The notes under the pieces: model-generated | Databases searched by the model: none | Seen by the model: the letters and a program-made list of their open reading frames with translations, nothing else | What the model was told of the DNA's origin: nothing | Assembly: GCF_017355185.1 (NCBI RefSeq) | Contig: NZ_JADILJ010000021.1 | Span: forward strand, 1-64,000 | DNA length: 64,000 nt | From: Rathayibacter sp. SD072 | GTDB taxonomy: Bacteria; Actinomycetota; Actinomycetes; Actinomycetales; Microbacteriaceae | Reading direction: 5' to 3' | Shown here: piece after piece, positions 44,542 to 54,725 of the stretch | How positions within the stretch are numbered: position 1 is the stretch's first letter | Layout of the letters: each line of letters starts with the position of its first letter | Made by a program: the position numbers and the translations under genes

Positions 44542-45756
44542 ATGAACCGGATCACCGTCGCCCTCCTCGCCGCCTTCGACGCCGCTCTCTCGGCCCTCAT
44601 CGGCATCGCGATCCTCCTCGTCCCGCTCACCGTCCTGTGGGCGGTGCAGTACGACACCGCCGTCGACTGGGCCGTGTTCTGGCGCGTCTCGGCCGACGCC
44701 TGGCTGATGGGCCACGGGGCCGATCTGCGCGCGAGCCTCGCCCCCGACTCCGCCCTCGCCCTCGGCCTGCCCGGGGGAGCGGACGCGTTCGCCGTCACGA
44801 TCGCGCCCCTCGCGTTCGCGGTGCTCGCGATCCTCCTCGGCGCCCGCACGGGCCGCCGTGCGCAGGAGTCGCCGTTCCGGTTCATCGGCTTCACGGTGTC
44901 GATCGCGACCTACCTGGTCATCGCCCTCCTGGTCACCCTCGGGTCGGCGACCGAGGCGGCGACGGTGGCCACCGTGCAGGGCGCGGTGCTGCCGCCGCTC
45001 GTCTTCGGCCTGGGCGTCGCGATCGGAGCGGGGACCCACTCCGCCCGCAGCGGCGAGACCGACCGCCTCGGCGAGCTGGTCTCGGACGCGGCCGCCCGGC
45101 TGCCCGACCCGGCGCTGCCCCTCGTGCTCGTCTCGCTGCGCGCCGGAGCGCTCGCCGCGGCGGGCGTCGTCGGCGCGGCCGCCGTGCTCGTCGTTGTGCT
45201 GCTCGTCACCGGCTACGCCTCCGTCGTCGCGCTCTACGAGGGACTCGGATCCGAGGCGCTCGGCGGACTCGCGTTGACGCTCGGCCAGCTCGCCTTCGTC
45301 CCCAACCTCGTGATCTGGGCGGCGAGCTGGCTGATCGGACCGGGATTCGCCGTCGGAGCCGGATCGTCCGTCGGCCCCGCCGGGACCCTCCTCGGCCCGG
45401 TGCCGTCCATCCCGTTCCTCGGCGCTCTGCCGCAGGGCGACCTGCCGTTCGGCTTCGTCGGGATCCTGGTCCCGGTCCTCGCGGGCTTCCTCGCCGGTTG
45501 GAGGGTGCGCAGGAGTCTCCTCGAGGCCCTCGAGGGGCGCCCGTTCCTGCGTTGGGGCGCGGTCGCCGCCGCCGGCATCGGAGTGGTCGGGGGCGTGCTG
45601 CTCGGGCTGCTCGCCTGGGCGTCGGCGGGCGCGGCCGGGCCGGGCAGGCTCGCGGTCGTCGGACCCGATCCGCTCGTCGTCGGCGCGGTCGCCGCGCTCG
45701 AGCTGGCGCTCGCCGCCGCCCTGGGCCTCGCCGCGGGCAGGACGTCGCGCGACTGA
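44542..45756 (+). CDS. DUF6350 multi-pass membrane protein
   Basis: 404 residues, about nine to ten membrane segments. The start MNRITVALLAAFDAALSAL and PNLVIWAASWLIGPGFAVG fit DUF6350, which in Actinobacteria sits directly before purN as here. Function unknown. -10 TAGGCT (44526-44531) lies ten bases before ATG. 43 bases separate it from purN. Confidence 0.85.
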   Translation: MNRITVALLAAFDAALSALIGIAILLVPLTVLWAVQYDTAVDWAVFWRVSADAWLMGHGADLRASLAPDSALALGLPGGADAFAVTIAPLAFAVLAILLGARTGRRAQESPFRFIGFTVSIATYLVIALLVTLGSATEAATVATVQGAVLPPLVFGLGVAIGAGTHSARSGETDRLGELVSDAAARLPDPALPLVLVSLRAGALAAAGVVGAAAVLVVVLLVTGYASVVALYEGLGSEALGGLALTLGQLAFVPNLVIWAASWLIGPGFAVGAGSSVGPAGTLLGPVPSIPFLGALPQGDLPFGFVGILVPVLAGFLAGWRVRRSLLEALEGRPFLRWGAVAAAGIGVVGGVLLGLLAWASAGAAGPGRLAVVGPDPLVVGAVAALELALAAALGLAAGRTSRD

Positions 45757-45799
45757 GCAGCGGTGGTCCCGGGCGAGGGCCTCCCCCTAGACTTGCGCA

Positions 45800-46393
45800 G
45801 TGCTGAAGCTCGTCGTACTGATCTCCGGCGGCGGTTCCAACCTCCGCGCCCTCCTGGAGGCCACCCGCGACGACCGGTTCCCCGCCCGCGTCGTCGCTGT
45901 CGGCAGCGACACCGACGCCGAGGGCCTGCGCCACGCGGAGGCGTTCGACATCCCCTCCTTCACGGTCACGCCGCACGCGTTCGCGTCGCGGGACGCCTGG
46001 GGCGAGGAGCTGCTCGCGAGCATCCGCGAGTGGGAGCCCGACCTGGTCGTCTGCGCGGGCTTCATGCGGATCCTCCCTCCCGTCGTCGTCGACGCCCTCA
46101 GCCCGCGGATGATCAACACCCACCCCGCCCTGCTGCCGCTGTTCCCCGGCGCCCACGCCGTGCGCGACGCGCTCGCGGCCGGGGCCGCCGAGACGGGCGT
46201 CACCGTGCACGTCATCGACACCGGAGTCGACACGGGCCCCGTCATCGCCCAGGAGAGCCTCGCCGTGCTCCCGGGCGAGAGCGAGGCCGCGCTGCACGAG
46301 CGCATCAAGACCATCGAGCGCCGTCTGCTGGTGCAGACCGTGCTCGACATCGCCCACGGAACCGTCGACCTCGAGGAGCTCGCCCGATCATGA
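45800..46393 (+). CDS. purN: Phosphoribosylglycinamide formyltransferase
   Basis: 197 residues. Transfers formyl from 10-formyl-THF to GAR in purine synthesis. Catalytic Asn106, His108 (in INTHPALLP) and Asp144 (in DTGVDTGP) fall at the same numbers as in E. coli PurN. -10 TAGACT (45788-45793) ends six bases before GTG. The stop overlaps the purH start (ATGA). Confidence 0.96.
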   Translation: MLKLVVLISGGGSNLRALLEATRDDRFPARVVAVGSDTDAEGLRHAEAFDIPSFTVTPHAFASRDAWGEELLASIREWEPDLVVCAGFMRILPPVVVDALSPRMINTHPALLPLFPGAHAVRDALAAGAAETGVTVHVIDTGVDTGPVIAQESLAVLPGESEAALHERIKTIERRLLVQTVLDIAHGTVDLEELARS

Positions 46394-47994
46394 GCATCAC
46401 CGCCCACGACCCCAGCAGCTACGACGACCGCGACGTGGTCCCCGTCCGCCGCGCGCTGATCTCGGTCAGCGACAAGACCGGGCTCCTCGGGCTCGCCGAG
46501 GCGCTCGCCGCAGCCGGTGTCGAGCTGGTCTCGACCGGTTCGACGGCCGCCACGATCCGCGACGCGGGCCACGACGTGACCGACGTCTCCTCCGTCACAG
46601 GGTTCCCGGAGTCGCTCGACGGCCGCGTGAAGACGCTGCACCCGGCGGTGCACGCCGGGATCCTCGCCGACCTGCGGCTCGCCTCGCACCGCGAGCAGCT
46701 CGAGCAGCTCGACATCGCCGCGTTCGAGCTCGTCGTGGTCAACCTCTACCCGTTCCGCGAGACCGTCGCCGGCGGCGCCGACGCGGCGACCGTGGTCGAG
46801 AACATCGACATCGGCGGCCCCGCCCTCGTGCGTGCCTCGGCCAAGAACCACGCGAACGTCGCGATCGTCGTCGATCCGGCCGACTACTCCGGCGTCATCG
46901 CCGCACTCGGCGACGGAGGCACGACCCTCGCGGCCCGTCGCACCCTCGCCGCCCGCGCCTTCGCTCACACCGCCTCGTACGACTCCGCGGTCGCCGCCTG
47001 GTTCGCCGGGCAGGAGGCGGGCGACTCCGCCGTCGACGGAGCGATCGAGATCCGCGGCACCCTCAAGCAGGTCCTGCGCTACGGCGAGAACTCGCACCAG
47101 AAGGCCGCCCTCTACGTCTCGCCCGACGGAACCGGCATCGCCCAGGCCGAGCAGCTCCACGGCAAGGAGATGTCGTACAACAACTTCGTCGACGCCGACG
47201 CGGCCGTCCGCGCCGCGTACGACTTCGTGCTGCCCGCCGTCGCGATCATCAAGCACGCCAACCCCTGCGGCATCGCCATCGCGAGCACCAAGGCCATCGA
47301 CCCCATCGCCTCCGCGCACCGGCGGGCGCACGAGTGCGACCCGGTGTCGGCGTTCGGAGGAGTGATCGCGGCGAACCGCCCCGTCACCCTCGCCATGGCC
47401 GAGACCGTCAAGGAGATCTTCACCGAGGTCCTCGTCGCGCCCGCCTTCGAGCCTGAGGCGCTCGAAGTGCTCAAGACGAAGAAGAACCTCCGCCTGCTGC
47501 AGCTGCCCTCCTTCTACGCCCCCGTCGAGACCGAGTTCAAGCAGATCTCGGGCGGCGTCCTGATCCAGGAGCCGGACCGCTTCACGGGCGGCCCGGGCGA
47601 GGTCAGCTCCGGCTGGGAGCTCGTCGCCGGCGAACCCGCCGACGCCGACACCCTCCTCGACCTCGAGTTCGCCTGGAAGGCGTGCCGCGCCGTGAAATCG
47701 AACGCGATCCTGCTCGCCAAGGGCGGCGCCTCCGTCGGCGTCGGCATGGGCCAGGTCAACCGCGTCGACTCCTGCCACCTCGCCGTCACCCGCGCCGGCG
47801 ACCGCGCCCCCGGCTCCGTCGCCGCCTCGGACGCGTTCTTCCCCTTCGCCGACGGCCTCGAGGTGCTCCTCGCCGCCGGAGTGAAGGCCGTCGTCCAGCC
47901 CGGCGGCTCCGTCCGCGACGCCGAGGTCATCGACGCCGCCAAGCGCGCCGGCGTCACCATGTACACGACGGGGGAGCGGCACTTCTTTCACTGA
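46390..47994 (+). CDS. purH: Bifunctional AICAR transformylase / IMP cyclohydrolase
   Basis: 534 residues. N-terminal MGS-like IMP cyclohydrolase ([39 protein letters not shown]) and C-terminal AICAR transformylase ([36 protein letters not shown]). Carries out the last two steps to IMP, which guaB and guaA then use. ATG overlaps the purN stop; the open frame further upstream is not coding. Its stop is within a terminator stem. Confidence 0.97.
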   Translation: MSITAHDPSSYDDRDVVPVRRALISVSDKTGLLGLAEALAAAGVELVSTGSTAATIRDAGHDVTDVSSVTGFPESLDGRVKTLHPAVHAGILADLRLASHREQLEQLDIAAFELVVVNLYPFRETVAGGADAATVVENIDIGGPALVRASAKNHANVAIVVDPADYSGVIAALGDGGTTLAARRTLAARAFAHTASYDSAVAAWFAGQEAGDSAVDGAIEIRGTLKQVLRYGENSHQKAALYVSPDGTGIAQAEQLHGKEMSYNNFVDADAAVRAAYDFVLPAVAIIKHANPCGIAIASTKAIDPIASAHRRAHECDPVSAFGGVIAANRPVTLAMAETVKEIFTEVLVAPAFEPEALEVLKTKKNLRLLQLPSFYAPVETEFKQISGGVLIQEPDRFTGGPGEVSSGWELVAGEPADADTLLDLEFAWKACRAVKSNAILLAKGGASVGVGMGQVNRVDSCHLAVTRAGDRAPGSVAASDAFFPFADGLEVLLAAGVKAVVQPGGSVRDAEVIDAAKRAGVTMYTTGERHFFH

Positions 47995-48011
47995 GCGCGC
48001 AGCGCTCAGTG
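47989..48011 (+). terminator. Terminator overlapping the purH stop
   Basis: Perfect 10-bp arms CACTGAGCGC (47989-47998) and GCGCTCAGTG (48002-48011), followed by GGTGCTTTCTTCC. The TGA stop is in the left arm. Confidence 0.88.
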
Positions 48012-48101
48012 GGTGCTTTCTTCCACGCCGCTCCTCGCGCGGCGTGGCGCGGTCGGGATCGCGACGTGGGGCGTTCCAGGGAGCGGGGTGCGTCGCCCGC
48101 C

Positions 48102-48129
48102 GCGGGAATCGCTGGCACGCGATTCCCGC
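48102..48129. other. Perfect 11-bp hairpin in the long intergenic region
   Basis: GCGGGAATCGC (48102-48112) and GCGATTCCCGC (48119-48129), loop TGGCAC. No gene is near on either side; it may be a back-up terminator or the boundary of the repeat array that follows. Confidence 0.6.
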
Positions 48130-48132
48130 TGA

Positions 48133-48432
48133 GTGGGCTCGCCCTTCGGGCATCGGCTCTGACGAGGACTCGCGGCCTACCGGGGCGTGAGGTGTTCTCG
48201 CCCTGCGGGCGTCGAGTTGTGGTGTTCTCGCCCTGCGGGCATTGAGTTCCGGTGTTCTCGCCCTGCGGGCGTCGAGTTGTGGTGTCCTCGCCCTGCGGGC
48301 GTCGAGTTCTTGTGACCTCGCCCTGCGGGCATTGAGTTCTCGTGTTCTCGCCCTGCGGGCATCGCGTGAGCATGCGCCTCGCCCTGTGGGCGTCGGGTTC
48401 TCGTTTCCTCGCCCTGTAGGTGTCGGGGTGGC
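48133..48432. repeat. 30-bp minisatellite, eight clear units plus two degenerate
   Basis: Clear units start at 48192, 48222, 48252, 48282, 48312, 48342, 48372 (31 bases) and 48403; degenerate ones at 48133 and 48163. Consensus core CTCGCCCTGCGGGC is followed by RTYGAGTTNT; GCCC-TGC-GGGC forms a small hairpin in each. The array fills most of the 607-base gap 47995-48601. Since 30 is a multiple of three, all frames repeat a decapeptide (for example PAGREHHNS on the minus strand), but I see no start, RBS or codon bias that supports a gene. Confidence 0.85.
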
Positions 48433-48601
48433 GCCCGCGGGCGGCGGGATCGAGAGCCGGGGTGCCGCGAGGCGGCGTGGGTCGGGGTCGGTCGGGTGGT
48501 GAGGGCCGTTCCGCGACGAGTCGTGAGGTGGGGCGCACGTGCCTGAGAGGCGTCGAGGGGGTGCTCGGGGAGGGGCGGAGGAGACCGCGTAGGGTCGGCG
48601 G

Positions 48602-49843
48602 GTGCCTACCGACTCGACGCTCGCCTCCGCGCCCGCCCCCTCCCTCGGTCGCCGCGTGCTGCCGGCGCTCGCTGCCGCGGCCGCCACGGCGCTCGCGGCC
48701 CACCTCGCCAATCTGCTCGCGTTCTTCGTGGGCAACCAGCTGCAGCCGTCGTCGCTGGCCCAGGTCAACGCCTACTTCCTGCTCTCGAGCGCGCTCGCCT
48801 TCGTGGTGCTCGTGGTCCTGGGGCTCGCGGGGCTCTTCGCGCGGTGGTGGACCGCGGCGCTCGCGGGTCTGGTCGCGGGCGTGGTCGGCGCGCTGTTCGG
48901 CAGCCTCGTGCAGGTCTCGGCCAGCGGCACCGCTCTCGACGGCACGGTCTGGATCTCGGTGCTCGACACGCTCGGCGGGCTCAACCTGATCCTCCTGGTG
49001 GCCTTCACCGTGGCCGCCGCGACGCTGGGCCGGCGCGTCCTGCGCTCCTTCGAGCCCGCCCGCGACGAGGGGCAGCCGGTCGAGCGCCGCATCGCGATCG
49101 TCCGGCAGCCGGCTCCGAACCTCGGCGACGGCGAGCTCACCCACCTCGAGCGCGTCCCCGTGGACCAGGCGAAGGCCGAAGCGCAGTGGGAGGAGTACGT
49201 CGACGCGCTCGAGGCCGCGGGCTGGGAGACGGTGCAGGCCGCCACGGCCGCCCAGCACCCCGACTCCGTCTTCATCGAGGACGCGGTGGTCGTGTTCGGC
49301 GACCACGCCGTCCTCGCGCGCTCGGGGGCCGAGTCCCGCCGGGGCGAGAGCGCCGGAGCGGAGGAGGCCGTCCGCGCCCTCGACCTCACGGTGCACCGCC
49401 TCGAGGCACCCGCCACCCTCGACGGCGGCGACGTGCTCAAGGTCGGTCGCACGGTGTACGTCGGGCGGGGCGGCCGCACCAACGCGGAGGGGGTCGCTGC
49501 GCTGCGCGCGATCCTCCGACCCCTCGGCTGGAGCGTCGTGGCCGTCCCCCTCACGAAGGCGCTGCACCTCAAGAGCGCCGTCACCGCGCTCCCGGACGGC
49601 ACCGTCATCGGCTGGGAGCCGGTCGTCGACGAGCCGAGGATCTTCCCCTCCTTCCTGCCGATTCCCGAGGAGCCCGGTGCGCACGTCGTCGTGCTCGACG
49701 ACGACACCCTGCTGATGGCCGCGTCCGCGCCCCGCAGCGCCGAGCTGCTCCGCGGCCTGGGCTACACCGTCGTCACGGTCGACGTCTCGGAGTTCGAGAA
49801 GCTCGAGGGCTGCGTCACCTGCCTGTCCGTGCGCGTCCGCTGA
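48602..49843 (+). CDS. Membrane-fused dimethylarginine dimethylaminohydrolase
   Basis: 413 residues. Residues 1-145 hold about four membrane segments; residues about 162-413 are a complete DDAH/amidinotransferase fold: substrate motif DSVFIED (221-227), [11 protein letters not shown] (272-282), catalytic His322 in ALHLKSAV and Cys407 in [13 protein letters not shown] hydrolyses methylated arginine to citrulline. Fusion to a membrane domain is unusual. -10 TAGGGT (48590-48595) ends six bases before GTG, which supports translation from the membrane part. Confidence 0.88.
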   Translation: MPTDSTLASAPAPSLGRRVLPALAAAAATALAAHLANLLAFFVGNQLQPSSLAQVNAYFLLSSALAFVVLVVLGLAGLFARWWTAALAGLVAGVVGALFGSLVQVSASGTALDGTVWISVLDTLGGLNLILLVAFTVAAATLGRRVLRSFEPARDEGQPVERRIAIVRQPAPNLGDGELTHLERVPVDQAKAEAQWEEYVDALEAAGWETVQAATAAQHPDSVFIEDAVVVFGDHAVLARSGAESRRGESAGAEEAVRALDLTVHRLEAPATLDGGDVLKVGRTVYVGRGGRTNAEGVAALRAILRPLGWSVVAVPLTKALHLKSAVTALPDGTVIGWEPVVDEPRIFPSFLPIPEEPGAHVVVLDDDTLLMAASAPRSAELLRGLGYTVVTVDVSEFEKLEGCVTCLSVRVR

Positions 49844-50004
49844 ACCGGGCGTCGGACGGGCGTTCTGCGACGCCTGTCCGGGCCGGGTGGACACCTCCGC
49901 GAGACCGGGTATAGCCTGCAAGGCTGCCCGGAGCGACGCTCTGCGGCACTCGTCCTCTCCGGCGCCCGACCGCGCCCTCCGCTCCTCGCCGCGAAAGCAC
50001 TCCT

Positions 50005-51888
50005 GTGTCCGCACCCGCCTCCCCGTCCGTCCCCTCCGAGCAGCAGCGCCCCAGCACGCTGAAGGTCCTGCTGCGCCTGCTCCCGTTCGTCGGCGACGCG
50101 CTGCCCCGGCTCGGCATCGGCATCGCGGTCGCCCTCGTCGCGAGCCTCGTCTCGCTCGCGATCCCGATCGTCCTGCAGCGTCTCGTCGACGGTCCGCTCG
50201 CCGAGGGCGCCGGGTCGGCGGGGTCGGGCGACCTCGGTCCGCTGATCGGTCCGGTGCTCCTGGTGCTCGGTCTCGGCGTGCTGGAGGCCGCGGCGATCGC
50301 GCTGCGCCGCCGGATGGTGCTCACCCCCAGCACCCGGGTCGAGGCCCGGATGCGCACCGCGCTCTACCAGCGGCTGCAGGACCTGCCCGTCTCGTTCCAC
50401 GACCGGTGGCAGAGCGGGCAGCTGCTGTCGCGCGCGGTCAGCGACCTCAGCCTCATCCGCCGCTGGATCGCCTTCGGCTTCGTGCTGCTGGTCGTCAACG
50501 CGCTGACGATCCTCGTCGGCTTCGGCGTGCTCGTGTACTGGAACCCGATCCTCGGCGTCCTCTTCATCGTCTGCTCGATCCCCGTCTGGATCTACGGCTT
50601 CCTGTTCGAGAAGCGCTACTCGAGCATCGCGCGCCGGAGTCAGGACCAGGCCGGCGATCTCGCGACGACCGTCGAGCAGTCGGTGCACGGCATCCGCGTG
50701 CTCAAGGCGTTCGGCCGCGGCAAGCACGCCCTCGAGGGCTTCGCCGACCAGGCGGAGCTGCTGCGCGGCACCGAGATCGCCAAGGCGAAGGCCATCGCCG
50801 GCATCTGGCTGATCCTCCTGCTGGTCCCGGACGTCGCCTTCGCGCTCTGCCTGCTCGGCGGCGTGTGGCTCGCGGCCGACGGCCAGCTGAGCGTCGGCGA
50901 GCTGTTCGCGTTCTTCGCCACCGCGACCGTGCTGCGCTGGCCGGTCGAGTCGATCGGCTTCCTCCTCTCGATGACCTTCGACACCCGCACCGCGGTCGAC
51001 CGCTACTTCGAGGTCATGGACAGCGAGAACACCATCACCGACCCGGCGGAGCCCGTCTCGATCGCGGACCCGCGGGGCCGTGTGACCTTCCGGAACGTCC
51101 ACTTCCGCTACCAGGACGCCCCGGCCGACGCGGTCGACCTCCTCGACGGCGTCGACCTCGAGGTCGAGCCGGGCGAGACGATGGCGCTGGTCGGAGTGAC
51201 GGGGTCGGGCAAGACGACGCTGACCGCGCTCCTTCCCCGCCTCTACGACGTGACGGCAGGCGCGATCGAGATCGACGGAGTGGACGTCCGCCGGATGCGC
51301 CGCGAGGAGCTGCGCTCGCACGTCGGCATGGCGTTCGAGGACGCGACCCTCTTCTCGACCTCCGTCCGCGAGAACGTGCTGCTGGGGCGCCCGGAGGCGA
51401 GCGAGGAGGAGCTGCTCGAGGCCCTCGAGATCGCGCAGGCGGGCTTCGTGCACGCGCTGCCCGACGGCCTCGACACCACGGTCGGCGAGGAGGGGATGAG
51501 CCTCTCGGGCGGGCAGCGGCAGAGGCTGGCCCTCGCCCGCGCGATCGCCGCGCGGCCCTCGGTACTCGTCCTGGACGACCCGCTGTCGGCGCTCGACGTC
51601 GACACCGAGGCGCGCGTCGAGGCGGGGCTGCGCCGCGTCCTCGGCGACACGACCGCGCTGATCGTCGCCCACCGTCCGTCCACGGTCGCGCTCGCCGACC
51701 GCGTCGCCCTGCTCGAGGACGGACGCGTCACCGCCGTGGGCACTCACAGCGAGCTGCTCGCGAGCAGCCCGCACTACCGCTTCGTCGTCTCGAGTCTCGA
51801 GGAGGACGAGCAGACCCGCGCGCCGGGCGCCGAGCGCGCCGGGTCCCGCCCCCGCACCGCTACCGCCGATCAGGAGGCGACCTCATGA
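50005..51888 (+). CDS. ABC exporter half-transporter, subunit with degenerate Walker B
   Basis: 627 residues: six-helix type-1 exporter membrane domain, then ATPase with Walker [10 protein letters not shown], signature LSGGQRQ and Walker [13 protein letters not shown], where the catalytic Glu is Asp. That is the usual sign of the inactive site in heterodimeric exporters. GTG start. The partner gene overlaps by four bases (ATGA). A -10-like TATAGC at about 49910 could drive the pair. Substrate unknown; lipids or drugs are typical. Confidence 0.92.
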   Translation: MSAPASPSVPSEQQRPSTLKVLLRLLPFVGDALPRLGIGIAVALVASLVSLAIPIVLQRLVDGPLAEGAGSAGSGDLGPLIGPVLLVLGLGVLEAAAIALRRRMVLTPSTRVEARMRTALYQRLQDLPVSFHDRWQSGQLLSRAVSDLSLIRRWIAFGFVLLVVNALTILVGFGVLVYWNPILGVLFIVCSIPVWIYGFLFEKRYSSIARRSQDQAGDLATTVEQSVHGIRVLKAFGRGKHALEGFADQAELLRGTEIAKAKAIAGIWLILLLVPDVAFALCLLGGVWLAADGQLSVGELFAFFATATVLRWPVESIGFLLSMTFDTRTAVDRYFEVMDSENTITDPAEPVSIADPRGRVTFRNVHFRYQDAPADAVDLLDGVDLEVEPGETMALVGVTGSGKTTLTALLPRLYDVTAGAIEIDGVDVRRMRREELRSHVGMAFEDATLFSTSVRENVLLGRPEASEEELLEALEIAQAGFVHALPDGLDTTVGEEGMSLSGGQRQRLALARAIAARPSVLVLDDPLSALDVDTEARVEAGLRRVLGDTTALIVAHRPSTVALADRVALLEDGRVTAVGTHSELLASSPHYRFVVSSLEEDEQTRAPGAERAGSRPRTATADQEATS

Positions 51889-53687
51889 GCACGCTCGGAT
51901 CGACCGAGGAGCGCGACGACCTGACCCGCGCCGAGTCCGCCGCGATGCGGCGCCGCTCGCTGCGACTCCTGGGGTCACTGCTGAAGCCGCTGCGGCTGAG
52001 GCTGATCCTGACCGCGATCGTGGTCGTCGTCTCGACCGCCGCCCAGGTGGCCGGTCCGGCCCTGATCGCGGCCGGCATCGACAACGGTCTGCCGGCGGTC
52101 CTGGCCGGCGACGCGACTCCGCTGCTGCTCACCGTCGGCGCGTACGTGCTCACGGGGCTCACCGGCGCGCTGCTCGTCGCCTGGTACACGGTGCTCTCGG
52201 CCCGGGTGAGCCAGGCGATCCTGATCGATCTGCGCAAGCGAGTGTTCCTGCACACGCAGAGGCTGAGCCTGGAGTTCCACGAGAACTACACCTCGGGGCG
52301 CATCATCTCGCGCCAGACGAGCGACCTCGACTCCATCCGCGAGCTGCTCGACTCCGGGATCAACCAGCTCGTCCAGGGTGCCCTGTACATGGGCTTCGTG
52401 GCGATCGCCCTCGTCTCGCTCGATCCGCCGAGCGGACTCGTGCTCGCCTGCGCCCTCGTGCCGCTGGCGATCCTGACCCGCTGGTTCCAGAAGCGGTCGC
52501 AGGCGCTCTTCCGCGGCACCCGCGTCGCGTCCTCCCGCCTCATCGTGCAGTTCGTCGAGACGATGACGGGCATCCGGGCGGTGCAGGCGTTCCGCACCGA
52601 GAAGCGCAACGAGTCGGCGTTCGGGGAGCTCGTCGAGCGCTACCGCGTGACCTACAAGCGGGTCTTCGCGCTGTTCGGCACCTTCGACCCGGGGCTCGTG
52701 CTGATCGGCAACGTGACCGTCGCCGTCGTGCTGCTGCTGGGCGGCATCCGGGTGCTCGACGGCGGGCTCGAGATCGGTGCCCTGCTCGCTGTCCTGCTCT
52801 ACACGCGGCGCTTCTTCGATCCGATGGAGGAGATGGCGATGTTCTACAACTCCTACCAGTCGGCCGCAGCGGCGCTCGAGAAGATCTCGGGCGTGCTCGC
52901 GGAGGAGCCCGGCGTGCCCGATCCCGCGCGGCCGATCGATCTCTACGAGGCCCGCGGACGCATCGCCTTCGAGGGGGTGCGCTTCGCCTACACGGCCGAT
53001 CGTGAGGTCCTGCCGCGCTTCGACCTCGACATCCCCGCCGGGCAGACCATCGCCCTGGTCGGATCCACGGGTGCCGGCAAGTCGACGCTCGCGAAGCTCC
53101 TCTCGCGCTTCTACGATCCGACCGACGGAGTGGTGAGCCTGGACGGTGTCGATCTCCGCTCGCTGCATCCGAAGGACCTCCGCCGCGCGATCGTCATGGT
53201 GACGCAGGAGGCGTACCTGTTCTCAGGGTCCGTCGCCGACAACATCGCGATCGGCCGGCCCTCGGCCGCCTACGAGGAGATCGTGGGCGCGGCGAAGGCG
53301 GTCGGCGCGCACGAGTTCATCGTGTCGCTGCCCGACGGCTACGACACCGACGTGAACAAGCGCGGGGGCCGCGTCTCGGCGGGGCAGCGCCAGCTCATCT
53401 CGTTCGCGCGGGCGTTCCTCGCGGATCCGGCGGTGCTGATCCTCGACGAGGCGACCTCCTCGCTCGACATCCCGAGCGAGCGCCTCGTGCAGCAGGGGCT
53501 GCAGACCCTGCTCGCCGACCGGACGGCCGTGATCATCGCGCACCGGCTGTCGACGGTCGCGATCGCCGACCGGGTGCTGGTGATGGAGCACGGCCGCATC
53601 GTCGAGGACGGGACTCCGGAGGCGCTCATCGCGGGCGAGGGCCGGTTCGCCGTGCTGCACGCGGCCTGGCGCGACTCCCTGGTCTAG
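51885..53687 (+). CDS. ABC exporter half-transporter, catalytic subunit
   Basis: 600 residues, same layout. Walker [10 protein letters not shown], signature VSAGQRQ (altered from LSGGQ) and Walker [13 protein letters not shown] with catalytic Glu. In the dimer this altered signature faces the degenerate Walker B of the partner, so both defects lie in one ATP site and the other is complete, as in TM287/288 or BmrCD. AGGAGG lies nine bases before ATG. Confidence 0.93.
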   Translation: MSTLGSTEERDDLTRAESAAMRRRSLRLLGSLLKPLRLRLILTAIVVVVSTAAQVAGPALIAAGIDNGLPAVLAGDATPLLLTVGAYVLTGLTGALLVAWYTVLSARVSQAILIDLRKRVFLHTQRLSLEFHENYTSGRIISRQTSDLDSIRELLDSGINQLVQGALYMGFVAIALVSLDPPSGLVLACALVPLAILTRWFQKRSQALFRGTRVASSRLIVQFVETMTGIRAVQAFRTEKRNESAFGELVERYRVTYKRVFALFGTFDPGLVLIGNVTVAVVLLLGGIRVLDGGLEIGALLAVLLYTRRFFDPMEEMAMFYNSYQSAAAALEKISGVLAEEPGVPDPARPIDLYEARGRIAFEGVRFAYTADREVLPRFDLDIPAGQTIALVGSTGAGKSTLAKLLSRFYDPTDGVVSLDGVDLRSLHPKDLRRAIVMVTQEAYLFSGSVADNIAIGRPSAAYEEIVGAAKAVGAHEFIVSLPDGYDTDVNKRGGRVSAGQRQLISFARAFLADPAVLILDEATSSLDIPSERLVQQGLQTLLADRTAVIIAHRLSTVAIADRVLVMEHGRIVEDGTPEALIAGEGRFAVLHAAWRDSLV

Positions 53688-53998
53688 GTGCCGGCGGACC
53701 CGCTGGTCCGGGCGCCGGCGGGCGTACCGGTCCAGCGGGCGGTCCGCACGTCGACGCGGTAGCCGCCCGGCGTCTCGACCAGCGGAGTGCCCTCCCGCTC
53801 GTACTCCACCCGGGCGCGGTCCTCGTGGCCGATCGGAGGGGCGCCGCCCGCCCGGACGACGCGCCACCACGCGGTGTCGGAGCCGTAGCGGGCCATCACG
53901 GTGCCGACCGCTCGGGCGGCACGGGTTCCGAGGACCGCGGCGATGTCTCCGTAGGCCATCACGCGTCCGGGCGGGATCGCGTCGACGACGGACAGCAC
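53684..53998 (-). CDS. Alkyltransferase-like (ATL) DNA-binding protein
   Basis: 104 residues from GTG 53998. The MGMT DNA-binding core is clear ([18 protein letters not shown], then [12 protein letters not shown]), but the Cys of the PCHR active site is replaced: the region reads [13 protein letters not shown] proteins bind O6-alkylguanine and hand it to excision repair without removing the alkyl group. Family homology (DFVTAVL) extends a little upstream of this GTG, so the true start may be a rarer codon, perhaps CTG 54079 overlapping the stop of the GNAT gene. The 3' end overlaps the ABC gene by four bases. Confidence 0.82.
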   Translation of the reverse strand: MLSVVDAIPPGRVMAYGDIAAVLGTRAARAVGTVMARYGSDTAWWRVVRAGGAPPIGHEDRARVEYEREGTPLVETPGGYRVDVRTARWTGTPAGARTSGSAGT

Positions 53999-54075
53999 GG
54001 CCGTGACGAAGTCGGGCGCGCCTCCGGCGTCGGGGTCGACCTGCTCGGACGACCCGTCGCGAGGATCCCGAGCGG

Positions 54076-54525
54076 TCAGAGCTTCAAAGCCCCGATGTTC
54101 TCGCCGTACGGGGTCTCGCCGACGACCTCGAAGCCGACCCAGCGGAAGAACTGGTCGGGGCCGTCCTCGCCGGACTCCCAGATGACGGTGAGCGTGTCGA
54201 AGCCGCGGCTCCGCGCCTCGTCGGCGGCGGCACGGACGGCGAACGTGCCGACTCCGCGGCCCTGCTTCGCGGCGTCGATGTTGATGCGCCAGATGCAGCT
54301 GCGGAACTCCTCCGCGGCATCCGCGTCGAAGTGCGCGTGGATGAAGCCCACGAGCTCGTCGCCGTCGAGGATCGCCCGCTGCCAGGCGGCCCCGGGGTCG
54401 ATGACCGCGGCGGCGGCGGAGTAGGACACGGGCGCCACGAACTGCTCCTGGCCCGGTTTGAGGCTCAGTCCGTTGACGGCGGAGATGTTCGAGGCCGACA
54501 GCTCTTCCAGACGCAGTGCACTCAT
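54076..54525 (-). CDS. GNAT family N-acetyltransferase
   Basis: 149 residues. Acetyl-CoA motif A is seen as WRINIDAAKQGRGVGTFAVRAAADEARSRG (about 90-118) and motif B as FFRWVGFEVVGETPYGENIG. Resembles PaiA/BltD-like acetyltransferases; the substrate is unknown. It lies just upstream of the ATL gene on the same strand and may form an operon with it. Confidence 0.88.
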   Translation of the reverse strand: MSALRLEELSASNISAVNGLSLKPGQEQFVAPVSYSAAAAVIDPGAAWQRAILDGDELVGFIHAHFDADAAEEFRSCIWRINIDAAKQGRGVGTFAVRAAADEARSRGFDTLTVIWESGEDGPDQFFRWVGFEVVGETPYGENIGALKL

Positions 54526-54609
54526 GCGGTCAATCTAGCGGGCCGGTCCTCCGGCGGCATCCTCCGGGCGGACGAGAGGCGACGGTCGAGAGGGAGCGGT
54601 GCCGGCAAC

Positions 54610-54647
54610 TGTCTCGACGTCGAGACACTTGGGCCCTCGGGTAAGCT
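54610..54647 (+). promoter_or_regulatory. icd promoter with perfect 18-bp palindrome
   Basis: TGTCTCGACGTCGAGACA (54610-54627) is a perfect palindrome. It lies 14 bases upstream of a -10 box TAAGCT (54642-54647) and so covers the -35 region, as an operator or activator site would. The leader to ATG is about 70 bases. The regulator is not known. Confidence 0.7.
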
Positions 54648-54725
54648 GGCGGAGGCCGTCTGACGCGGCCGAGAGCCGCCCGTCCCGCGCAGAGGCGGGG
54701 CGCTTCACGAGACCATGGGAGAGCA

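Noticed and set aside
48177-48362. Small protein of PAGREHxNS repeats on the minus strand
   Set aside because: All frames of a 30-bp minisatellite stay open; there is no RBS, no promoter with start and no non-repeat domain.
48133-48432. CRISPR array
   Set aside because: The period is 30 with no unique spacers; units are contiguous and diverge gradually. No cas gene is near.
49887-53687. One fused ABC exporter of 1266 residues
   Set aside because: The upstream part is the first subunit read in the wrong frame; the second subunit starts at ATG 51885 with AGGAGG.
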